DNA from: Enterobacter cloacae
GTDB lineage: Bacteria > Pseudomonadota > Gammaproteobacteria > Enterobacterales > Enterobacteriaceae
Length of the DNA stretch: 64,000 nt
Direction of reading: 5' to 3'
NCBI GenBank assembly: GCA_014169315.1
Contig: AP022133.1
Coordinates: 1,302,001 to 1,366,000, forward strand
Part shown: in pieces, positions 31,824 to 42,448 of the stretch
Position numbering within the stretch: position 1 is the stretch's first letter
Layout of the letters: every line of letters starts with the position of its first letter
Program-made: the position numbers and the translations under genes
Notes under the pieces: generated by a model
Database searches by the model: none
What the model was told of the DNA's origin: nothing
The model's input: the letters and a program-made list of their open reading frames with translations, nothing else

Positions 31824-31895
31824 GTTTTAAAAGCGTGATAGCTAACGCAATATAACAAAATTGTATCTTTTTTGTTAAATTCGGTCTTGTGTGTG

Positions 31896-31909
31896 CTTGT
31901 CTATACAAG
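31896..31909. promoter_or_regulatory. Candidate HutC operator upstream of hutU
   Basis: CTTGTCTATACAAG is a near-perfect palindrome, 41 bp before the hutU start. A degenerate half site (tatatctatttgtat) follows. It shares 11 bp with the site before hutI. Confidence 0.8.
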
Positions 31910-31950
31910 TATATCTATTTGTATCTTCTGTCCCGAATGAGGAACACACA

Positions 31951-33636
31951 ATGTCGTCAGGTAAATACCGCCAGCAGGATATCCGCGCCCCGCGCGGTAC
32001 CACACTTACCGCAAAAAGCTGGCTCACCGAAGCACCGCTGCGCATGTTGATGAACAACCTTGATCCTGAGGTGGCGGAAAATCCTCACGAGCTGGTGGTC
32101 TACGGCGGCATTGGCCGCGCCGCTCGCAACTGGGAATGCTATGACGCAATTGTTGAATCCCTGACCAACCTTGAACACGACGAAACCTTGCTGGTGCAGT
32201 CCGGTAAACCGGTTGGCGTGTTTAAAACCCATAAGAACGCGCCACGCGTGCTGATCGCCAACTCGAACCTGGTACCGCACTGGGCAACCTGGGAACACTT
32301 CAACGAGCTGGATGCCAAAGGGCTGGCAATGTATGGCCAGATGACGGCGGGCAGCTGGATTTATATCGGCAGTCAGGGGATTGTGCAGGGCACCTACGAA
32401 ACCTTCGTCGAAGCCGGTCGTCAGCACTATAACGGCTCGCTGAAAGGCCGCTGGGTACTCACCGCAGGCCTGGGCGGGATGGGCGGCGCACAACCGCTGG
32501 CCGCGACCCTTGCCGGAGCTTGCTCGCTGAACATTGAGTGCCAGCAGAGCCGCATTGATTTCCGCCTGCGTACCCGCTACGTCGATGAACAGGCTGAAAA
32601 CCTGGACGATGCGCTGGCACGTATTCAAAAATACACCGCCGAAGGCAAAGCCGTGTCGATTGCGCTGTGCGGCAACGCGGCGGACATTCTCCCTGAACTG
32701 GTGGCCCGTGGCGTGCGTCCGGATCTCGTCACCGACCAGACCAGCGCCCATGACCCACTGCACGGTTATCTGCCGCAAGGCTGGACGTGGGAAGCCTATC
32801 AGCAAAAAGCCGAAACTGACCCGGAAGGCACGGTGCTTGCCGCTAAACGTTCAATGGCCGGGCACGTCAGCGCCATGCTGGCCTTCAGCCAGATGGGCAT
32901 TCCGACCTTTGATTACGGCAACAACATCCGCCAGATGGCGAAAGAGATGGGCGTCAGTAATGCGTTTGATTTCCCAGGATTCGTTCCTGCCTATATTCGT
33001 CCGCTGTTCTGCCGGGGCATTGGTCCGTTCCGCTGGGTTGCCCTGTCCGGTGACCCGGAGGACATCTACAAAACCGATGCCAAAGTGAAGGAGATTGTCG
33101 CCGACGACGAACACCTGCACCACTGGCTGGATATGGCCCGTGAGCGCATCAACTTCCAGGGCTTACCGGCGCGTATCTGCTGGGTAGGGCTGGAGTGGCG
33201 GCAAAAACTCGGCCTGGCCTTTAACGAAATGGTGCGCAGCGGTGAAGTGTCCGCGCCGATTGTCATTGGCCGTGACCATCTGGACTCCGGCTCCGTTGCC
33301 AGCCCGAACCGTGAAACTGAAGCCATGCGTGATGGCTCCGATGCGGTGTCCGACTGGCCGTTACTGAATGCCTTACTGAATACCGCCAGCGGTGCAACCT
33401 GGGTGTCATTACACCACGGTGGCGGCGTGGGGATGGGCTTCTCCCAGCATTCGGGGATGGTCATCGTGTGCGACGGCACGGATGAAGCTGCAGCACGCAT
33501 CGCCCGCGTGTTGCATAACGACCCGGCAACGGGCGTGATGCGTCACGCCGATGCGGGTTACGAGATTGCGATTGAATGTGCCAAAGAGCAGGGGCTAAAC
33601 CTGCCGATGATCCCTGCCACACAAGGAAAGCATTAA
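31951..33636 (+). CDS. hutU: Urocanate hydratase
   Basis: 561 residues from ATG 31,951 ([16 protein letters not shown]), preceded by ATGAGGAAC. The enzyme uses tightly bound NAD to hydrate urocanate to imidazolone propionate. Family landmarks are [68 protein letters not shown] (active-site Cys) and [18 protein letters not shown]. It overlaps hutH by one base (TAATG). Confidence 0.98.
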   Translation: MSSGKYRQQDIRAPRGTTLTAKSWLTEAPLRMLMNNLDPEVAENPHELVVYGGIGRAARNWECYDAIVESLTNLEHDETLLVQSGKPVGVFKTHKNAPRVLIANSNLVPHWATWEHFNELDAKGLAMYGQMTAGSWIYIGSQGIVQGTYETFVEAGRQHYNGSLKGRWVLTAGLGGMGGAQPLAATLAGACSLNIECQQSRIDFRLRTRYVDEQAENLDDALARIQKYTAEGKAVSIALCGNAADILPELVARGVRPDLVTDQTSAHDPLHGYLPQGWTWEAYQQKAETDPEGTVLAAKRSMAGHVSAMLAFSQMGIPTFDYGNNIRQMAKEMGVSNAFDFPGFVPAYIRPLFCRGIGPFRWVALSGDPEDIYKTDAKVKEIVADDEHLHHWLDMARERINFQGLPARICWVGLEWRQKLGLAFNEMVRSGEVSAPIVIGRDHLDSGSVASPNRETEAMRDGSDAVSDWPLLNALLNTASGATWVSLHHGGGVGMGFSQHSGMVIVCDGTDEAAARIARVLHNDPATGVMRHADAGYEIAIECAKEQGLNLPMIPATQGKH

Positions 33637-35156
33637 TGAACGCATTAACACTCACCCCAGGTTCACTGACGTTAAAACAGCTGCGTAACGTCTGGCGTCA
33701 ACCAGTCACGCTCTCGCTTGATGAAAGTGCCCATCGCGCTATTAATGACAGCGTCGCCTGCGTTGAAGCTATCGTTGCCGAAGGGCGCACCGCCTACGGT
33801 ATCAACACCGGGTTTGGCCTGCTGGCGCAGACCCGTATCGCCACGCACGATCTGGAAAATTTACAACGTTCGCTGGTGCTGTCGCACGCCGCGGGCGTCG
33901 GTCAGCCGCTGGATGATGAGATTGTCCGTCTGATGATGGTGCTCAAAATCAACAGTCTGGCGCGCGGCTTCTCCGGTATTCGTCTGAGCGTGATCCAGTC
34001 GCTGATGACGCTGGTGAATGCGGAAGTGTATCCGTGGATCCCGGCGAAGGGGTCTGTCGGCGCGTCCGGCGACCTGGCTCCGCTGGCGCACATGTCATTG
34101 TTGTTGCTGGGTGAGGGCAAAGCGCGCTGGCAGGGGGAGTGGCTTCCTGCGAAAGAGGCGCTGAAAAAAGCCGGGTTAACGCCAATTACGCTGGCGGCGA
34201 AAGAGGGGCTGGCGCTGCTCAACGGGACTCAGGCGTCGACGGCATTTGCGCTGCGCGGTCTGTTTGAAGCGGAAGATCTGTTTGCTTCGGCGGTGGTGTG
34301 TGGTGCGCTGACCACGGAGGCCGTGCTTGGCTCTCGTCGTCCGTTCGATGCCCGCATTCACGAAGTGCGCGGTCAGCGGGGGCAGATTGACGCCGCCGCG
34401 ATGTACCGCCATGTGCTCACCGAGACCAGTGGCATTGCAGATTCACACCACAACTGTGACAAGGTGCAGGATCCATACTCGCTGCGCTGTCAGCCACAGG
34501 TGATGGGGGCGTGTCTGACGCAACTGCGCCAGGCGGCAGAGGTGCTGCTGGTGGAAGCCAACGCGGTGTCCGATAACCCGCTGGTGTTCGCGCAGGAAAA
34601 CGAGGTGGTTTCCGGCGGTAACTTCCACGCGGAGCCTGTGGCGATGGCGGCGGATAATATCGCGCTGGCGATTGCCGAAGTGGGAGCCTTATCAGAGCGT
34701 CGTATCGCGCTGATGATGGATAAACATATGTCCCAGTTGCCACCGTTCCTGGTACGTAACGGCGGGGTCAACTCGGGCTTTATGATTGCTCAGGTGACGG
34801 CTGCGGCGCTGGCGAGCGAGAACAAAGCGTTGTCGCATCCGCACAGCGTGGACAGCCTGCCAACGTCAGCGAACCAGGAAGACCATGTCTCTATGGCTCC
34901 GGCTGCCGGGCGTCGTCTGTGGGAAATGGCATCCAATACCCGTGGCGTGCTGGCCGTCGAGTGGCTGGCAGCCTGTCAGGGGATGGATTTGCGTGAGGGG
35001 CTAAAATCCAGTCCGCTGCTGGAGCAGGCGCGTCATGTGCTGCGCGAGCAGGTTTCACATTACGATGACGATCGCTTCTTTGCCCCGGATATTGATAAGG
35101 CGATGCAGCTTCTGGATGAAGGACGGCTGGTGGGGTTGTTGCCTTCCGTGCTGTGA
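33636..35156 (+). CDS. hutH: Histidine ammonia-lyase
   Basis: 506 residues from ATG 33,636, at the hutU stop. The ASG triplet in [15 protein letters not shown] forms the MIO electrophile by self-cyclisation. [11 protein letters not shown] and the C-terminal [18 protein letters not shown] complete the active site. It deaminates histidine to urocanate, which also acts as the inducer of HutC. It is the last gene of hutUH; a block of palindromic repeats follows instead of a classical terminator. Confidence 0.98.
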   Translation: MNALTLTPGSLTLKQLRNVWRQPVTLSLDESAHRAINDSVACVEAIVAEGRTAYGINTGFGLLAQTRIATHDLENLQRSLVLSHAAGVGQPLDDEIVRLMMVLKINSLARGFSGIRLSVIQSLMTLVNAEVYPWIPAKGSVGASGDLAPLAHMSLLLLGEGKARWQGEWLPAKEALKKAGLTPITLAAKEGLALLNGTQASTAFALRGLFEAEDLFASAVVCGALTTEAVLGSRRPFDARIHEVRGQRGQIDAAAMYRHVLTETSGIADSHHNCDKVQDPYSLRCQPQVMGACLTQLRQAAEVLLVEANAVSDNPLVFAQENEVVSGGNFHAEPVAMAADNIALAIAEVGALSERRIALMMDKHMSQLPPFLVRNGGVNSGFMIAQVTAAALASENKALSHPHSVDSLPTSANQEDHVSMAPAAGRRLWEMASNTRGVLAVEWLAACQGMDLREGLKSSPLLEQARHVLREQVSHYDDDRFFAPDIDKAMQLLDEGRLVGLLPSVL

Positions 35157-35159
35157 TGT

Positions 35160-35452
35160 TTTTGCCCTCTCCCTAACCCTCTCCCACAGGGAGAGGGTTC
35201 CCCAGGCGGTGGCGGTGAACCGCCCTGGCACGTTCACCTGTATCGTCGTTACAGAGTAGCAATCAACATAAAGTGAACGGAATAACCACTACTGCTTTAT
35301 GTTCCCCCTCACCCCAGCCCTCTCCCTCAATGGAGAGGGGGTATTCTGTGCCAACCTGTAATTTGTGGGGATCACTCAACCCACAGGGAGAGGGAATGGT
35401 TAGGTTTTCGCCCTCTCCCTGTGGGAGAGGGCCGGGGTGAGGGCATCAGCCC
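35160..35452. repeat. Cluster of palindromic dispersed repeats
   Basis: The hutH-ybhB gap holds at least three hairpin-forming units built on CCCTCTCCC...GGGAGAGGG, at about 35,165-35,200, 35,307-35,342 and 35,385-35,447. The last also carries the extension GGCCGGGGTGAGGGCA. This is a known type of enterobacterial intergenic palindromic repeat and probably ends or stabilises the hutUH transcript. The remaining ~90 bp show nothing recognisable. Confidence 0.75.
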
Positions 35453-35458
35453 GCACTA

Positions 35459-35935
35459 TTACGAATACATCGCCGTAATCGACGCACTACCCAGCGAGTG
35501 GAAATGCACGTTAAAGCCTACCATCGCGCCGCTCGCCCCTTCATCGACCTCAATCTTGTCTACGTCCAGCGCATGCACCGTGAAGATATAGCGGTGGGTT
35601 TCCCCTTTTGGTGGTGCTGCACCACCGTAACCCGCTTTACCAAAATCGGTACGGGTCTGGATAGCACCGCCAGGCAGGGCAACCCGACCGGAGCCTGAGC
35701 CCTGCGGCAATTCACGCGTATGCGCAGGCAGGTTAGCCACAATCCAGTGCCACCAGCCGGAGCCGGTTGGGGCATCCGGGTCGTAGCAGGTCACGACAAA
35801 ACTTTGGGTTCCCACAGGGATATCGTCCCACGCCAGATGCGGAGAAATATTATCCCCCTGATATCCCATCCCGTTGAAAACATGGCGTTCAGGCAGCTTT
35901 TCGCCGTCGCGCAGATCCTGACTGGTGATGTTCAT
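35459..35935 (-). CDS. ybhB: Raf-kinase-inhibitor-like PEBP-family protein YbhB
   Basis: 158 residues. Phosphatidylethanolamine-binding-protein family motifs are VTCYDPDAPTGSGWWHWIV and the GYGGAAPPKGETHRYIFTVHALD loop that shapes the anion pocket. Cytosolic; E. coli YbhB is structurally known but of uncertain function. In E. coli it is also next to bioA. Confidence 0.95.
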   Translation of the reverse strand: MNITSQDLRDGEKLPERHVFNGMGYQGDNISPHLAWDDIPVGTQSFVVTCYDPDAPTGSGWWHWIVANLPAHTRELPQGSGSGRVALPGGAIQTRTDFGKAGYGGAAPPKGETHRYIFTVHALDVDKIEVDEGASGAMVGFNVHFHSLGSASITAMYS

Positions 35936-36008
35936 ACGATTTACCCTCGGTACCCGATCATGGAAAAAGTGTAATGCATAAACAGAGTACCGAAGCTAAC
36001 ACATTGGG

Positions 36009-37298
36009 TTAAATCGAAAAATGTGCGGGAATGTTAACGGCTGCAACGACGGCATCCGTCAGCTTACTCAACTGAGCTTCAGTAATGATATACGGCGGCA
36101 TCAGGTAGATAAGCTTACCGAAAGGACGCACCCATACACCCTGTTCAACGAAGAAGCGCTGCAGTGCAGCCATGTTCACCGGATGGGTTGTCTCAATCAC
36201 GCCGATGGCACCCAGCACACGAACGTCCGCCACGAACTCAGCGCCAGAGGCTGCACTCAGTTCGTGTCTGAGCTGCATTTCAATGGCTGAGACCTGCATG
36301 CGCCACTCACCGCTTTCCAGAATGGCAAGGCTTTCGCTTGCCACCGCGCAGGCCAGCGGGTTGCCCATAAACGTCGGGCCGTGCATAAAGCAGCCCGCTT
36401 CGCCGTTGCTGATGGTGTCGGCAACGTGGCGGGTGGTGAGCGTGGCAGAGAGCGTCATGGTGCCGCCGGTCAGGGCTTTCCCCAGGCACAGAATATCCGG
36501 CGCGATACCCGCATGTTCGCAGGCAAACAGCTTGCCGGTGCGGCCAAATCCGGTGGCGATCTCATCGGCAATCAGCAGAATACCTTCGCGGTCGCACATC
36601 TTACGAATACGCTTCAGCCACTCCGGGTGATACATCCGCATTCCACCCGCGCCCTGTACAACCGGCTCAAGAATAACGGCAGCAATTTCATGGCGATGTG
36701 CCGCCATCAGACGGGCAAAGCCCACCATATCGGCTTCATTCCACTCGCCATCAAACCGGCTCTGTGGTGCCGGGGCAAACAGGTTCTCCGGCAGATACCC
36801 CTTCCACAGGCTGTGCATGGAGTTATCCGGGTCACAGACCGACATCGCGCCGAAGGTATCTCCGTGATAGCCGTTGCGGAAGGTGAGGAAACGCTGGCGA
36901 GGTTCACCTTTAGCGTGCCAGTACTGCAGCGCCATTTTCATCGCCACTTCAACGGCCACGGAGCCGGAATCCGCCAGGAACACGCACTCCAGCGCGTCGG
37001 GGGTCATCGCCACCAGGCGACGGCAAAGGTCAACCGCAGGTTGATGGGTGATCCCGCCGAACATCACGTGCGACATCTGGTCAATCTGCGTTTTCATTGC
37101 GGCATTCAGACGCGGGTGGTTGTACCCGTGAATGGCCGCCCACCAGGAGGACATCCCGTCAACCAACGCTTCGCCGCTGGCGAGATGCAGTTCACACCCG
37201 TGAGCTGAAGCTACCGGATAGACGGGCAAGGGGGTGGTCGTGGAGGTGTAGGGGTGCCAGATATGCTGCTTGTCGAAGGCGAGATCGTCCTGGGTCAT
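36009..37298 (-). CDS. bioA: Adenosylmethionine-8-amino-7-oxononanoate aminotransferase
   Basis: 429 residues from ATG 37,298 ([19 protein letters not shown]). A class III PLP aminotransferase: [54 protein letters not shown], and the PLP lysine in [16 protein letters not shown]. It uses S-adenosylmethionine as amino donor to make 7,8-diaminopelargonate. It is divergent from bioBFCD and shares the operator at 37,306-37,339. Confidence 0.98.
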   Translation of the reverse strand: MTQDDLAFDKQHIWHPYTSTTTPLPVYPVASAHGCELHLASGEALVDGMSSWWAAIHGYNHPRLNAAMKTQIDQMSHVMFGGITHQPAVDLCRRLVAMTPDALECVFLADSGSVAVEVAMKMALQYWHAKGEPRQRFLTFRNGYHGDTFGAMSVCDPDNSMHSLWKGYLPENLFAPAPQSRFDGEWNEADMVGFARLMAAHRHEIAAVILEPVVQGAGGMRMYHPEWLKRIRKMCDREGILLIADEIATGFGRTGKLFACEHAGIAPDILCLGKALTGGTMTLSATLTTRHVADTISNGEAGCFMHGPTFMGNPLACAVASESLAILESGEWRMQVSAIEMQLRHELSAASGAEFVADVRVLGAIGVIETTHPVNMAALQRFFVEQGVWVRPFGKLIYLMPPYIITEAQLSKLTDAVVAAVNIPAHFSI

Positions 37299-37305
37299 AA
37301 TCGAC

Positions 37306-37339
37306 TTGTAAACCATTTTGAAAAGTTTTAGGTTTACGA
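37306..37339. promoter_or_regulatory. BirA (biotin repressor) operator between bioA and bioB
   Basis: TTGTAAACC (37,306-37,314) and GGTTTACGA (37,331-37,339) form the interrupted palindrome of the E. coli bio operator, at the same place. The right half differs by one base from perfect symmetry. BirA with biotinyl-AMP would block both divergent promoters. Confidence 0.9.
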
Positions 37340-37384
37340 GTATAAACCGAACCGAAAATTAACAAAACCCTTTGGAGAAGCCCA

Positions 37385-38425
37385 ATGGCTCACCACGCAC
37401 GCTGGACGATGTCGCAAGTTACTGAATTATTCAATAAACCTTTCCTGGAGCTGATGTTTGAAGCCCAACAGGTACACCGTCAGCACTTCGATCCGCGCCA
37501 TGTTCAGGTCAGTACGCTGCTGTCGATCAAGACCGGCGCATGCCCGGAAGATTGCAAATATTGCCCGCAGAGTGCGCGCTATAAAACCGGTCTTGAATCC
37601 GAACGTCTGATGGAAGTGGAGCAGGTGCTCGACTCTGCGCGCAAGGCAAAGAACGCCGGTTCGACCCGTTTCTGTATGGGCGCAGCGTGGAAAAACCCGC
37701 ACGAACGCGATATGCCATATCTGGAGCAGATGGTGAAGGGCGTGAAGGAGATGGGGCTGGAAGCCTGTATGACCCTTGGCACGCTGAACGAAGAGCAGGC
37801 GCAGCGCCTCTCGGCAGCAGGGCTGGATTACTACAACCACAACCTCGACACGTCGCCGGAGTTTTACGGCAACATCATCACCACGCGCACTTATCAGGAG
37901 CGTCTGGATACGCTGGATAAAGTCCGCGATGCAGGCATCAAAGTCTGTTCCGGTGGGATCGTCGGACTGGGTGAAACGGTGAAAGATCGTGCCGGTTTGT
38001 TGTTGCAGCTGGCGAACCTGCCAACCCCGCCGGAAAGTGTGCCCATCAACATGCTGGTGAAGGTCAAAGGCACACCGCTGGCGGATAACGACGACGTGGA
38101 TGCATTTGATTTTATCCGCACCATCGCGGTGGCGCGCATCATGATGCCAGGCTCGTTTGTACGCCTTTCTGCGGGTCGTGAGCAGATGAGTGAACAGACG
38201 CAGGCGATGTGCTTTATGGCCGGGGCTAACTCTATCTTCTACGGCTGCAAACTGCTGACCACGCCGAATCCGGAAGAGGACAAAGACGTACAGCTGTTCC
38301 GCAAGCTGGGGCTGAACCCGCATCAGACTGAGGTGCTGACGGGTGACAACGAGCAACAGCAGCAGCTGGAGCAGCAGATTTTCAACGCCGACACTGAACA
38401 GTTCTACAACGCGGCAGCCGTATGA
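37385..38425 (+). CDS. bioB: Biotin synthase
   Basis: 346 residues. Radical-SAM cluster motif [12 protein letters not shown], followed by the sites ligating the second [2Fe-2S] cluster (e.g. Cys in FCMGAAW and ACMTLGTL, Arg in [10 protein letters not shown]). It inserts sulfur into dethiobiotin. GGAGAAGCCC precedes the ATG. It is the first gene of bioBFCD and its stop overlaps bioF (ATGA). Confidence 0.98.
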   Translation: MAHHARWTMSQVTELFNKPFLELMFEAQQVHRQHFDPRHVQVSTLLSIKTGACPEDCKYCPQSARYKTGLESERLMEVEQVLDSARKAKNAGSTRFCMGAAWKNPHERDMPYLEQMVKGVKEMGLEACMTLGTLNEEQAQRLSAAGLDYYNHNLDTSPEFYGNIITTRTYQERLDTLDKVRDAGIKVCSGGIVGLGETVKDRAGLLLQLANLPTPPESVPINMLVKVKGTPLADNDDVDAFDFIRTIAVARIMMPGSFVRLSAGREQMSEQTQAMCFMAGANSIFYGCKLLTTPNPEEDKDVQLFRKLGLNPHQTEVLTGDNEQQQQLEQQIFNADTEQFYNAAAV

Positions 38426-39579
38426 CCTGGCAACAGCGTATCAATTCCGCCCTGGAAGAACGCCGGGCGGCGGATGCTTTTCGGGTACGCAGAGTAGTAG
38501 AAAACGGCGCAGGCCGTTTTCTCACCCGTGAAGATCGGCAGTTTTGTAATTTCTCCAGTAACGATTACCTCGGTCTGAGCCAGCATCCGGCAATCGTTCG
38601 CGCCTGGCAGGATGGCGCGGCACGGTTTGGCGTGGGCAGCGGGGGTTCGGGCCACGTCAGCGGCTATACGACGGCGCATCGGGCGCTGGAGGAGGCGCTT
38701 GCCGACTGGCTGGGTTACCCGCGTGCGCTGCTGTTTATCTCGGGTTTTGCCGCCAATCAGGCGGTCATCGCCGCTCTGATGGGCAAAGATGACCGGATTG
38801 TTGCCGACCGTCTAAGCCACGCCTCCCTGCTGGAGGCGGCAAATTTAAGCCCGGCGCAGCTGCGGCGTTTTGCACATAACGATGCCGGGCAGCTCTCAAC
38901 CCTGCTGGACAAACCCTGCGCCGGACAACAGCTGGTGGTGACGGAAGGGGTGTTTAGCATGGACGGCGACAGTGCGCCGTTGCGTGCGTTGCATGACGCG
39001 GCGAAACAGCAAAATGGCTGGTTGCTGGTCGACGATGCCCACGGTATTGGCGTGATGGGTGATGAAGGGCGGGGAAGTGCGTACCAGCAAAACGTGAAGC
39101 CGGAGCTACTGGTGGTCACCTTCGGCAAGGGCTTTGGTGTGAGCGGCGCTGCCGTGTTGTGCAGCGATCCCGTGGCCGATTATTTGTTGCAGTTCGCACG
39201 ACATCTGATTTACAGCACCAGTATGCCACCCGCGCAGGCCGTGGCGTTGTCCGCGTCGATGGCGGTGATCCGCAGCGAAGAAGGTGCGGAACGTCGGCAG
39301 CGGTTAGCGGAACATATTCATCGTTTTCGCCAGGGGTTAGGGGCGCTGCCATTTCAGAGTACGGACTCACTGAGCGCTATTCAGCCCGTTATTGTCGGCG
39401 AAAACAGCCGGGCATTAGCGCTGGCACAGGCGCTGCGCGAACGGGGAATGTGGGTCACCGCGATTCGCCCGCCGACCGTGCCACCGGGCACCGCCCGTCT
39501 GCGCCTGACGCTGACGGCAGCGCACAAAGCACAGGATATTGATGCTCTTCTGGAGGCACTGCATGTCGCCAGTCAATAA
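38422..39579 (+). CDS. bioF: 8-amino-7-oxononanoate synthase
   Basis: 385 residues; alpha-oxoamine synthase family of PLP enzymes. [46 protein letters not shown] and the PLP Lys in [16 protein letters not shown] are seen. It condenses pimeloyl-ACP with alanine. It overlaps bioB by 4 bp and bioC by 17 bp, within the tightly packed operon. Confidence 0.98.
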   Translation: MTWQQRINSALEERRAADAFRVRRVVENGAGRFLTREDRQFCNFSSNDYLGLSQHPAIVRAWQDGAARFGVGSGGSGHVSGYTTAHRALEEALADWLGYPRALLFISGFAANQAVIAALMGKDDRIVADRLSHASLLEAANLSPAQLRRFAHNDAGQLSTLLDKPCAGQQLVVTEGVFSMDGDSAPLRALHDAAKQQNGWLLVDDAHGIGVMGDEGRGSAYQQNVKPELLVVTFGKGFGVSGAAVLCSDPVADYLLQFARHLIYSTSMPPAQAVALSASMAVIRSEEGAERRQRLAEHIHRFRQGLGALPFQSTDSLSAIQPVIVGENSRALALAQALRERGMWVTAIRPPTVPPGTARLRLTLTAAHKAQDIDALLEALHVASQ

Positions 39580-40318
39580 GCAGGCCATTGCAGCGGCGTT
39601 TGGCCGGGCAGCCAGGAGCTATTCGCAGCACGATGAACTGCAGCGCCAGAGCGCACAGGGGCTGCTTGCCACGCTCGGTGAGAACGCGTTTTCACAGGTG
39701 CTGGACGCAGGCTGTGGCCCGGGAAGTCACAGCCGCTACTGGCGCGAGGCGGGGAGCCACGTCACGGCGATTGACCTGTCAGCTCAGATGCTTGACGAGG
39801 CACGACTGCAACAGGCGGCAGACTGCTATCTGGTGGCCGATATCGAGGCTATCCCGCTGCCGGATGCACAGTTTGACCTCGTCTGGAGCCATCTGGCGGT
39901 GCAGTGGTGCAGCAGCCTGAACCGGGCAGCCGGTGAGCTTTATCGCGTGGCGCGTCCGGGGGGCAAAGTGGCCTTTACCACCTTGCTGGAAAGCTCATTA
40001 CCGGAGCTGAATCAGGCCTGGCGCGCAGTGGATGAACAGCCGCATGCCAACCGGTTTTTATCCCACGACCAGGTCACGCAGGCGTTGTCAGGCTGGCGCT
40101 ATCGCTGCGCGGTGCAAACCATCACGCTCAACTTCAGCGATGCTTTCAGCGCTATGCGCTCCCTGAAGGGGATAGGCGCAACACACCTGCATGCCGGGCG
40201 GGAGAGAAAACCACTCACCCGTGGGGAGCTGCAGCGTCTGGAACAGGCCTGGCCGCAACAGCGGGGTCTCTTCCCGCTCTCTTATCAACTTTTTCATGGG
40301 ATTATCGAACGTGACTGA
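39563..40318 (+). CDS. bioC: Malonyl-ACP O-methyltransferase
   Basis: 251 residues from ATG 39,563 ([17 protein letters not shown]). Class I SAM methyltransferase: motif [16 protein letters not shown], acidic VTAIDLS, and [14 protein letters not shown]. It methylates malonyl-ACP to disguise it for fatty-acid elongation towards pimelate. Start chosen by family N-terminus; an in-frame ATG at 39,539 lies deeper inside bioF. Confidence 0.97.
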   Translation: MSPVNKQAIAAAFGRAARSYSQHDELQRQSAQGLLATLGENAFSQVLDAGCGPGSHSRYWREAGSHVTAIDLSAQMLDEARLQQAADCYLVADIEAIPLPDAQFDLVWSHLAVQWCSSLNRAAGELYRVARPGGKVAFTTLLESSLPELNQAWRAVDEQPHANRFLSHDQVTQALSGWRYRCAVQTITLNFSDAFSAMRSLKGIGATHLHAGRERKPLTRGELQRLEQAWPQQRGLFPLSYQLFHGIIERD

Positions 40319-41012
40319 ACGTTATTTTGTCACCGGAACAGATACGGAAGTGGGGAAAACGGTTGCCAGTTCTGCGCTGCTGCAGGCTGCGCGTCTGCAG
40401 GGAAAAACCACTGCCGGGTATAAGCCGGTAGCCTCAGGCAGCGAGATGACGCCGGAAGGCTTGCGCAATAGCGACGCGCTGACGCTACAGCGTAACAGCA
40501 GCCTGGTGCTCGCCTATCCGGCGGTAAATCCGTACACCTTTGCTGAGCCGACCTCACCGCACATCATCAGTGCAGACGAAGGCCGTCCGATTGATTTTTC
40601 CGTGCTGTCTGCCGGGCTGCGGGCGCTGGAAAGCCAGGCTGACTGGGTGCTGGTGGAAGGGGCGGGCGGCTGGTTTACGCCGCTTTCAGACGATCAGACG
40701 TTTGCGGACTGGGTGCAGGCAGAACAGCTTCCGGTGATCCTGGTGGTCGGTGTGAAGCTGGGCTGTATCAACCACGCCATGTTGACCGCTCACGCCATTC
40801 AACAGTCTGGTCTGCGTCTGGCGGGCTGGATAGCCAACGACGTGGTTGCTCCAGGAAAACGCCATCATGAGTATCTGGCAACGCTCAAACGGGCACTTCC
40901 TGCGCCGTTCCTCGGGGAGATCCCGTGGCTTGCCGACGACGCAGAGTGTGCCGAAACCGGACACTATCTCGATCTCAGCGTCTTGCCTCCAGTGACATCC
41001 AGTGAGCGATAA
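40311..41012 (+). CDS. bioD: Dethiobiotin synthetase
   Basis: 233 residues starting at GTG 40,311, which overlaps the bioC stop by 8 bp. Reading gives (M)[19 protein letters not shown] with the P-loop; KPVASGSE and [11 protein letters not shown] are further active-site landmarks. ATP-dependent carboxylation closes the ureido ring of dethiobiotin. The 3' end overlaps the convergent ABC ATPase gene by 38 bp, so no terminator separates them. Confidence 0.96.
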   Translation: MTERYFVTGTDTEVGKTVASSALLQAARLQGKTTAGYKPVASGSEMTPEGLRNSDALTLQRNSSLVLAYPAVNPYTFAEPTSPHIISADEGRPIDFSVLSAGLRALESQADWVLVEGAGGWFTPLSDDQTFADWVQAEQLPVILVVGVKLGCINHAMLTAHAIQQSGLRLAGWIANDVVAPGKRHHEYLATLKRALPAPFLGEIPWLADDAECAETGHYLDLSVLPPVTSSER

Positions 41013-41697
41013 GCTCATCATCCAGCTCGTTAACGTGGCCCTGTGCCACGTTACGCCCGCGATACAGCATACAAAAACGATCTGCAACCCGGCGGATAAA
41101 CGACAGCTGTTGTTCGGCTAATAGCACCGTCATCCCTAATTCCCGGTTAAGACGCGCCAGCAGTTGCCCCAGCTTCTGGGCGAAGCTGTGTCCTGCACCA
41201 TGCATCGGTTCATCAAGGATCAGTATGCGTGGACGGTTCACGAGCGCGTTGGCGAGGGCAAGTTGATACTGGTCGTCAGGGGAAAGCCCCCTGGCGTGGG
41301 TTTGTCGCAGCGAGTAAAGCTGCGGAAACAGGTCATAAACATCACGTTTTGCTGCAGGATCAGCAATTCCCGTTGCCCGCATGGCGATGTGCAGATTCTC
41401 CTCAATGGTTAACTGAGAAAAGATCCGTCTGTCCTGAGGAACGTAGCCAATCCCTGACACTGCACGCTGTTCGGGGGCCTGGCTGAGTAAATCTTGCGGT
41501 GGGGCACCGGCTTCATGCCAGATGATGGTGCCACTCTCCACGGGCAAATTTCCTGTGATGCAATTGATCAGGGTTGTTTTGCCCATGCCCGGAAGGCCAA
41601 CGACACCCGTGCATAAACCTTGCGGTAAATCTAAATCGACATTCCATAGCGTATGTTGGCTTCCGTAGAACTGATTGACTGCGCGCAGACTCAACAT
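40975..41697 (-). CDS. Orphan ABC ATPase, UrtE/LivF-like, degenerate signature
   Basis: 240 residues with the layout of branched-chain amino-acid/urea transporter ATPases (LivF/UrtE): LWNVDLDLPQG, Walker A GLPGMGKTT, Q-loop region GYVPQDRRIFSQLTIEENL, Walker B ILILDEP and H-region VLLAEQQ. The signature LSGGQ is replaced by LSPDDQY, and the D-loop by MHGAGHS. Walker A lacks the usual GxNGAGK text, though GxxGxGKT is kept. No permease, substrate-binding or partner ATPase gene is near, and E. coli lacks this gene between bioD and uvrB. It may partner a transporter elsewhere, or have another role. Confidence 0.85.
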   Translation of the reverse strand: MLSLRAVNQFYGSQHTLWNVDLDLPQGLCTGVVGLPGMGKTTLINCITGNLPVESGTIIWHEAGAPPQDLLSQAPEQRAVSGIGYVPQDRRIFSQLTIEENLHIAMRATGIADPAAKRDVYDLFPQLYSLRQTHARGLSPDDQYQLALANALVNRPRILILDEPMHGAGHSFAQKLGQLLARLNRELGMTVLLAEQQLSFIRRVADRFCMLYRGRNVAQGHVNELDDELIAHWMSLEARR

Positions 41698-42028
41698 TTT
41701 TCTCTCCTTAAAAAGGGTACGGGTAAGGCTCTTTCTGGAATGTGCAAAACGCCTGCCAGAACCATTAAGTTGATTAAAAAAGAGGCTTTTTTAGGAATAA
41801 GTCACCGTCAGACGGGCGGTGGATTACCGAATTGCACAGCGACAGTGCCAGAGGTGTTGGGTCGTGGTGCAGCGATCGAAAATGCGGAATTGTGAGTAAG
41901 ATCTCACCAGGGCGTTATGAATAACTCAACTGATTATCATCAAAAAAGAGTGATAAAAATTTTTTGTCACCGCCCGGTGGGAAAAACCGGGAATTTGCTG
42001 AGTGGCGGTCTGTACGGGCTGGAAGCAG

Positions 42029-42051
42029 TTATCCACCATTCCTGTGGATAA
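42029..42051. promoter_or_regulatory. Pair of inverted DnaA-box-like sequences
   Basis: TTATCCACC (42,029-42,037) and, inverted, TGTGGATAA (42,043-42,051; TTATCCACA on the other strand, the consensus box). DnaA binding upstream of uvrB is known in E. coli, so conservation here is plausible. Confidence 0.7.
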
Positions 42052-42354
42052 CCATGTGTATTAGAGTTAGAAAACACGCGATAAGCGAGAGAATACGCGG
42101 GTTACGCCCAAATTGATGCGAAACACGGCTTTAGGAAATATTGTTTATTAATCAATTTGTTAGATAAAAGCAATTGCTGCAATCAAACGGTCATCCATTG
42201 CTCTAAAACTTTCATTACATGGCTTGACAAATGTTAAAAAAGAAAAAGTTCTGGGGATAACCCTGGTTCGCTGGTGTTTTATTTTGTCGCGGTCTAAATT
42301 TTGACCGGTAACGCGCTAATCATCTGCACGCTACTCTAAATATCCTGACACGCC

Positions 42355-42372
42355 ACTGGTTTTTCATCCAGT
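42355..42372. promoter_or_regulatory. LexA (SOS) box of uvrB
   Basis: CTG at 42,356-42,358 and CAG at 42,369-42,371, separated by 10 bp (gtttttcatc), about 77 bp before the uvrB start. This matches the known E. coli uvrB SOS box in form and place. Confidence 0.88.
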
Positions 42373-42448
42373 GTTTTTTACTGGCATTCCTGGCAACAAC
42401 GAGTAAAATTACTCACCTGCCGCTTTTTACGTCATCAGGTTGTCGCCC

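Larger units (their letters stand above)
41698..42448. promoter_or_regulatory. Long regulatory region upstream of uvrB
   Basis: About 750 bp without a credible gene. It should hold the promoter of the ABC ATPase gene at its left end and the uvrB promoters at its right end. Two facing DnaA-box-like sequences and a LexA box are listed separately. The remaining ~300 bp (41,700-42,000) show nothing I can name. Confidence 0.6.

Noticed and set aside
31957..32805. 282-codon minus-strand frame opposite hutU
   Set aside because: A codon-bias shadow of hutU. Similar long antisense frames lie opposite bioB (37,427-38,356), moaA (45,859-46,755), rhlE (57,266-58,306) and dinG (58,620-59,324), and are dismissed for the same reason.
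41653..41895. 80-codon frame upstream of uvrB
   Set aside because: It begins inside the ABC ATPase gene on the other strand, with no ribosome-binding site and no protein-like features.
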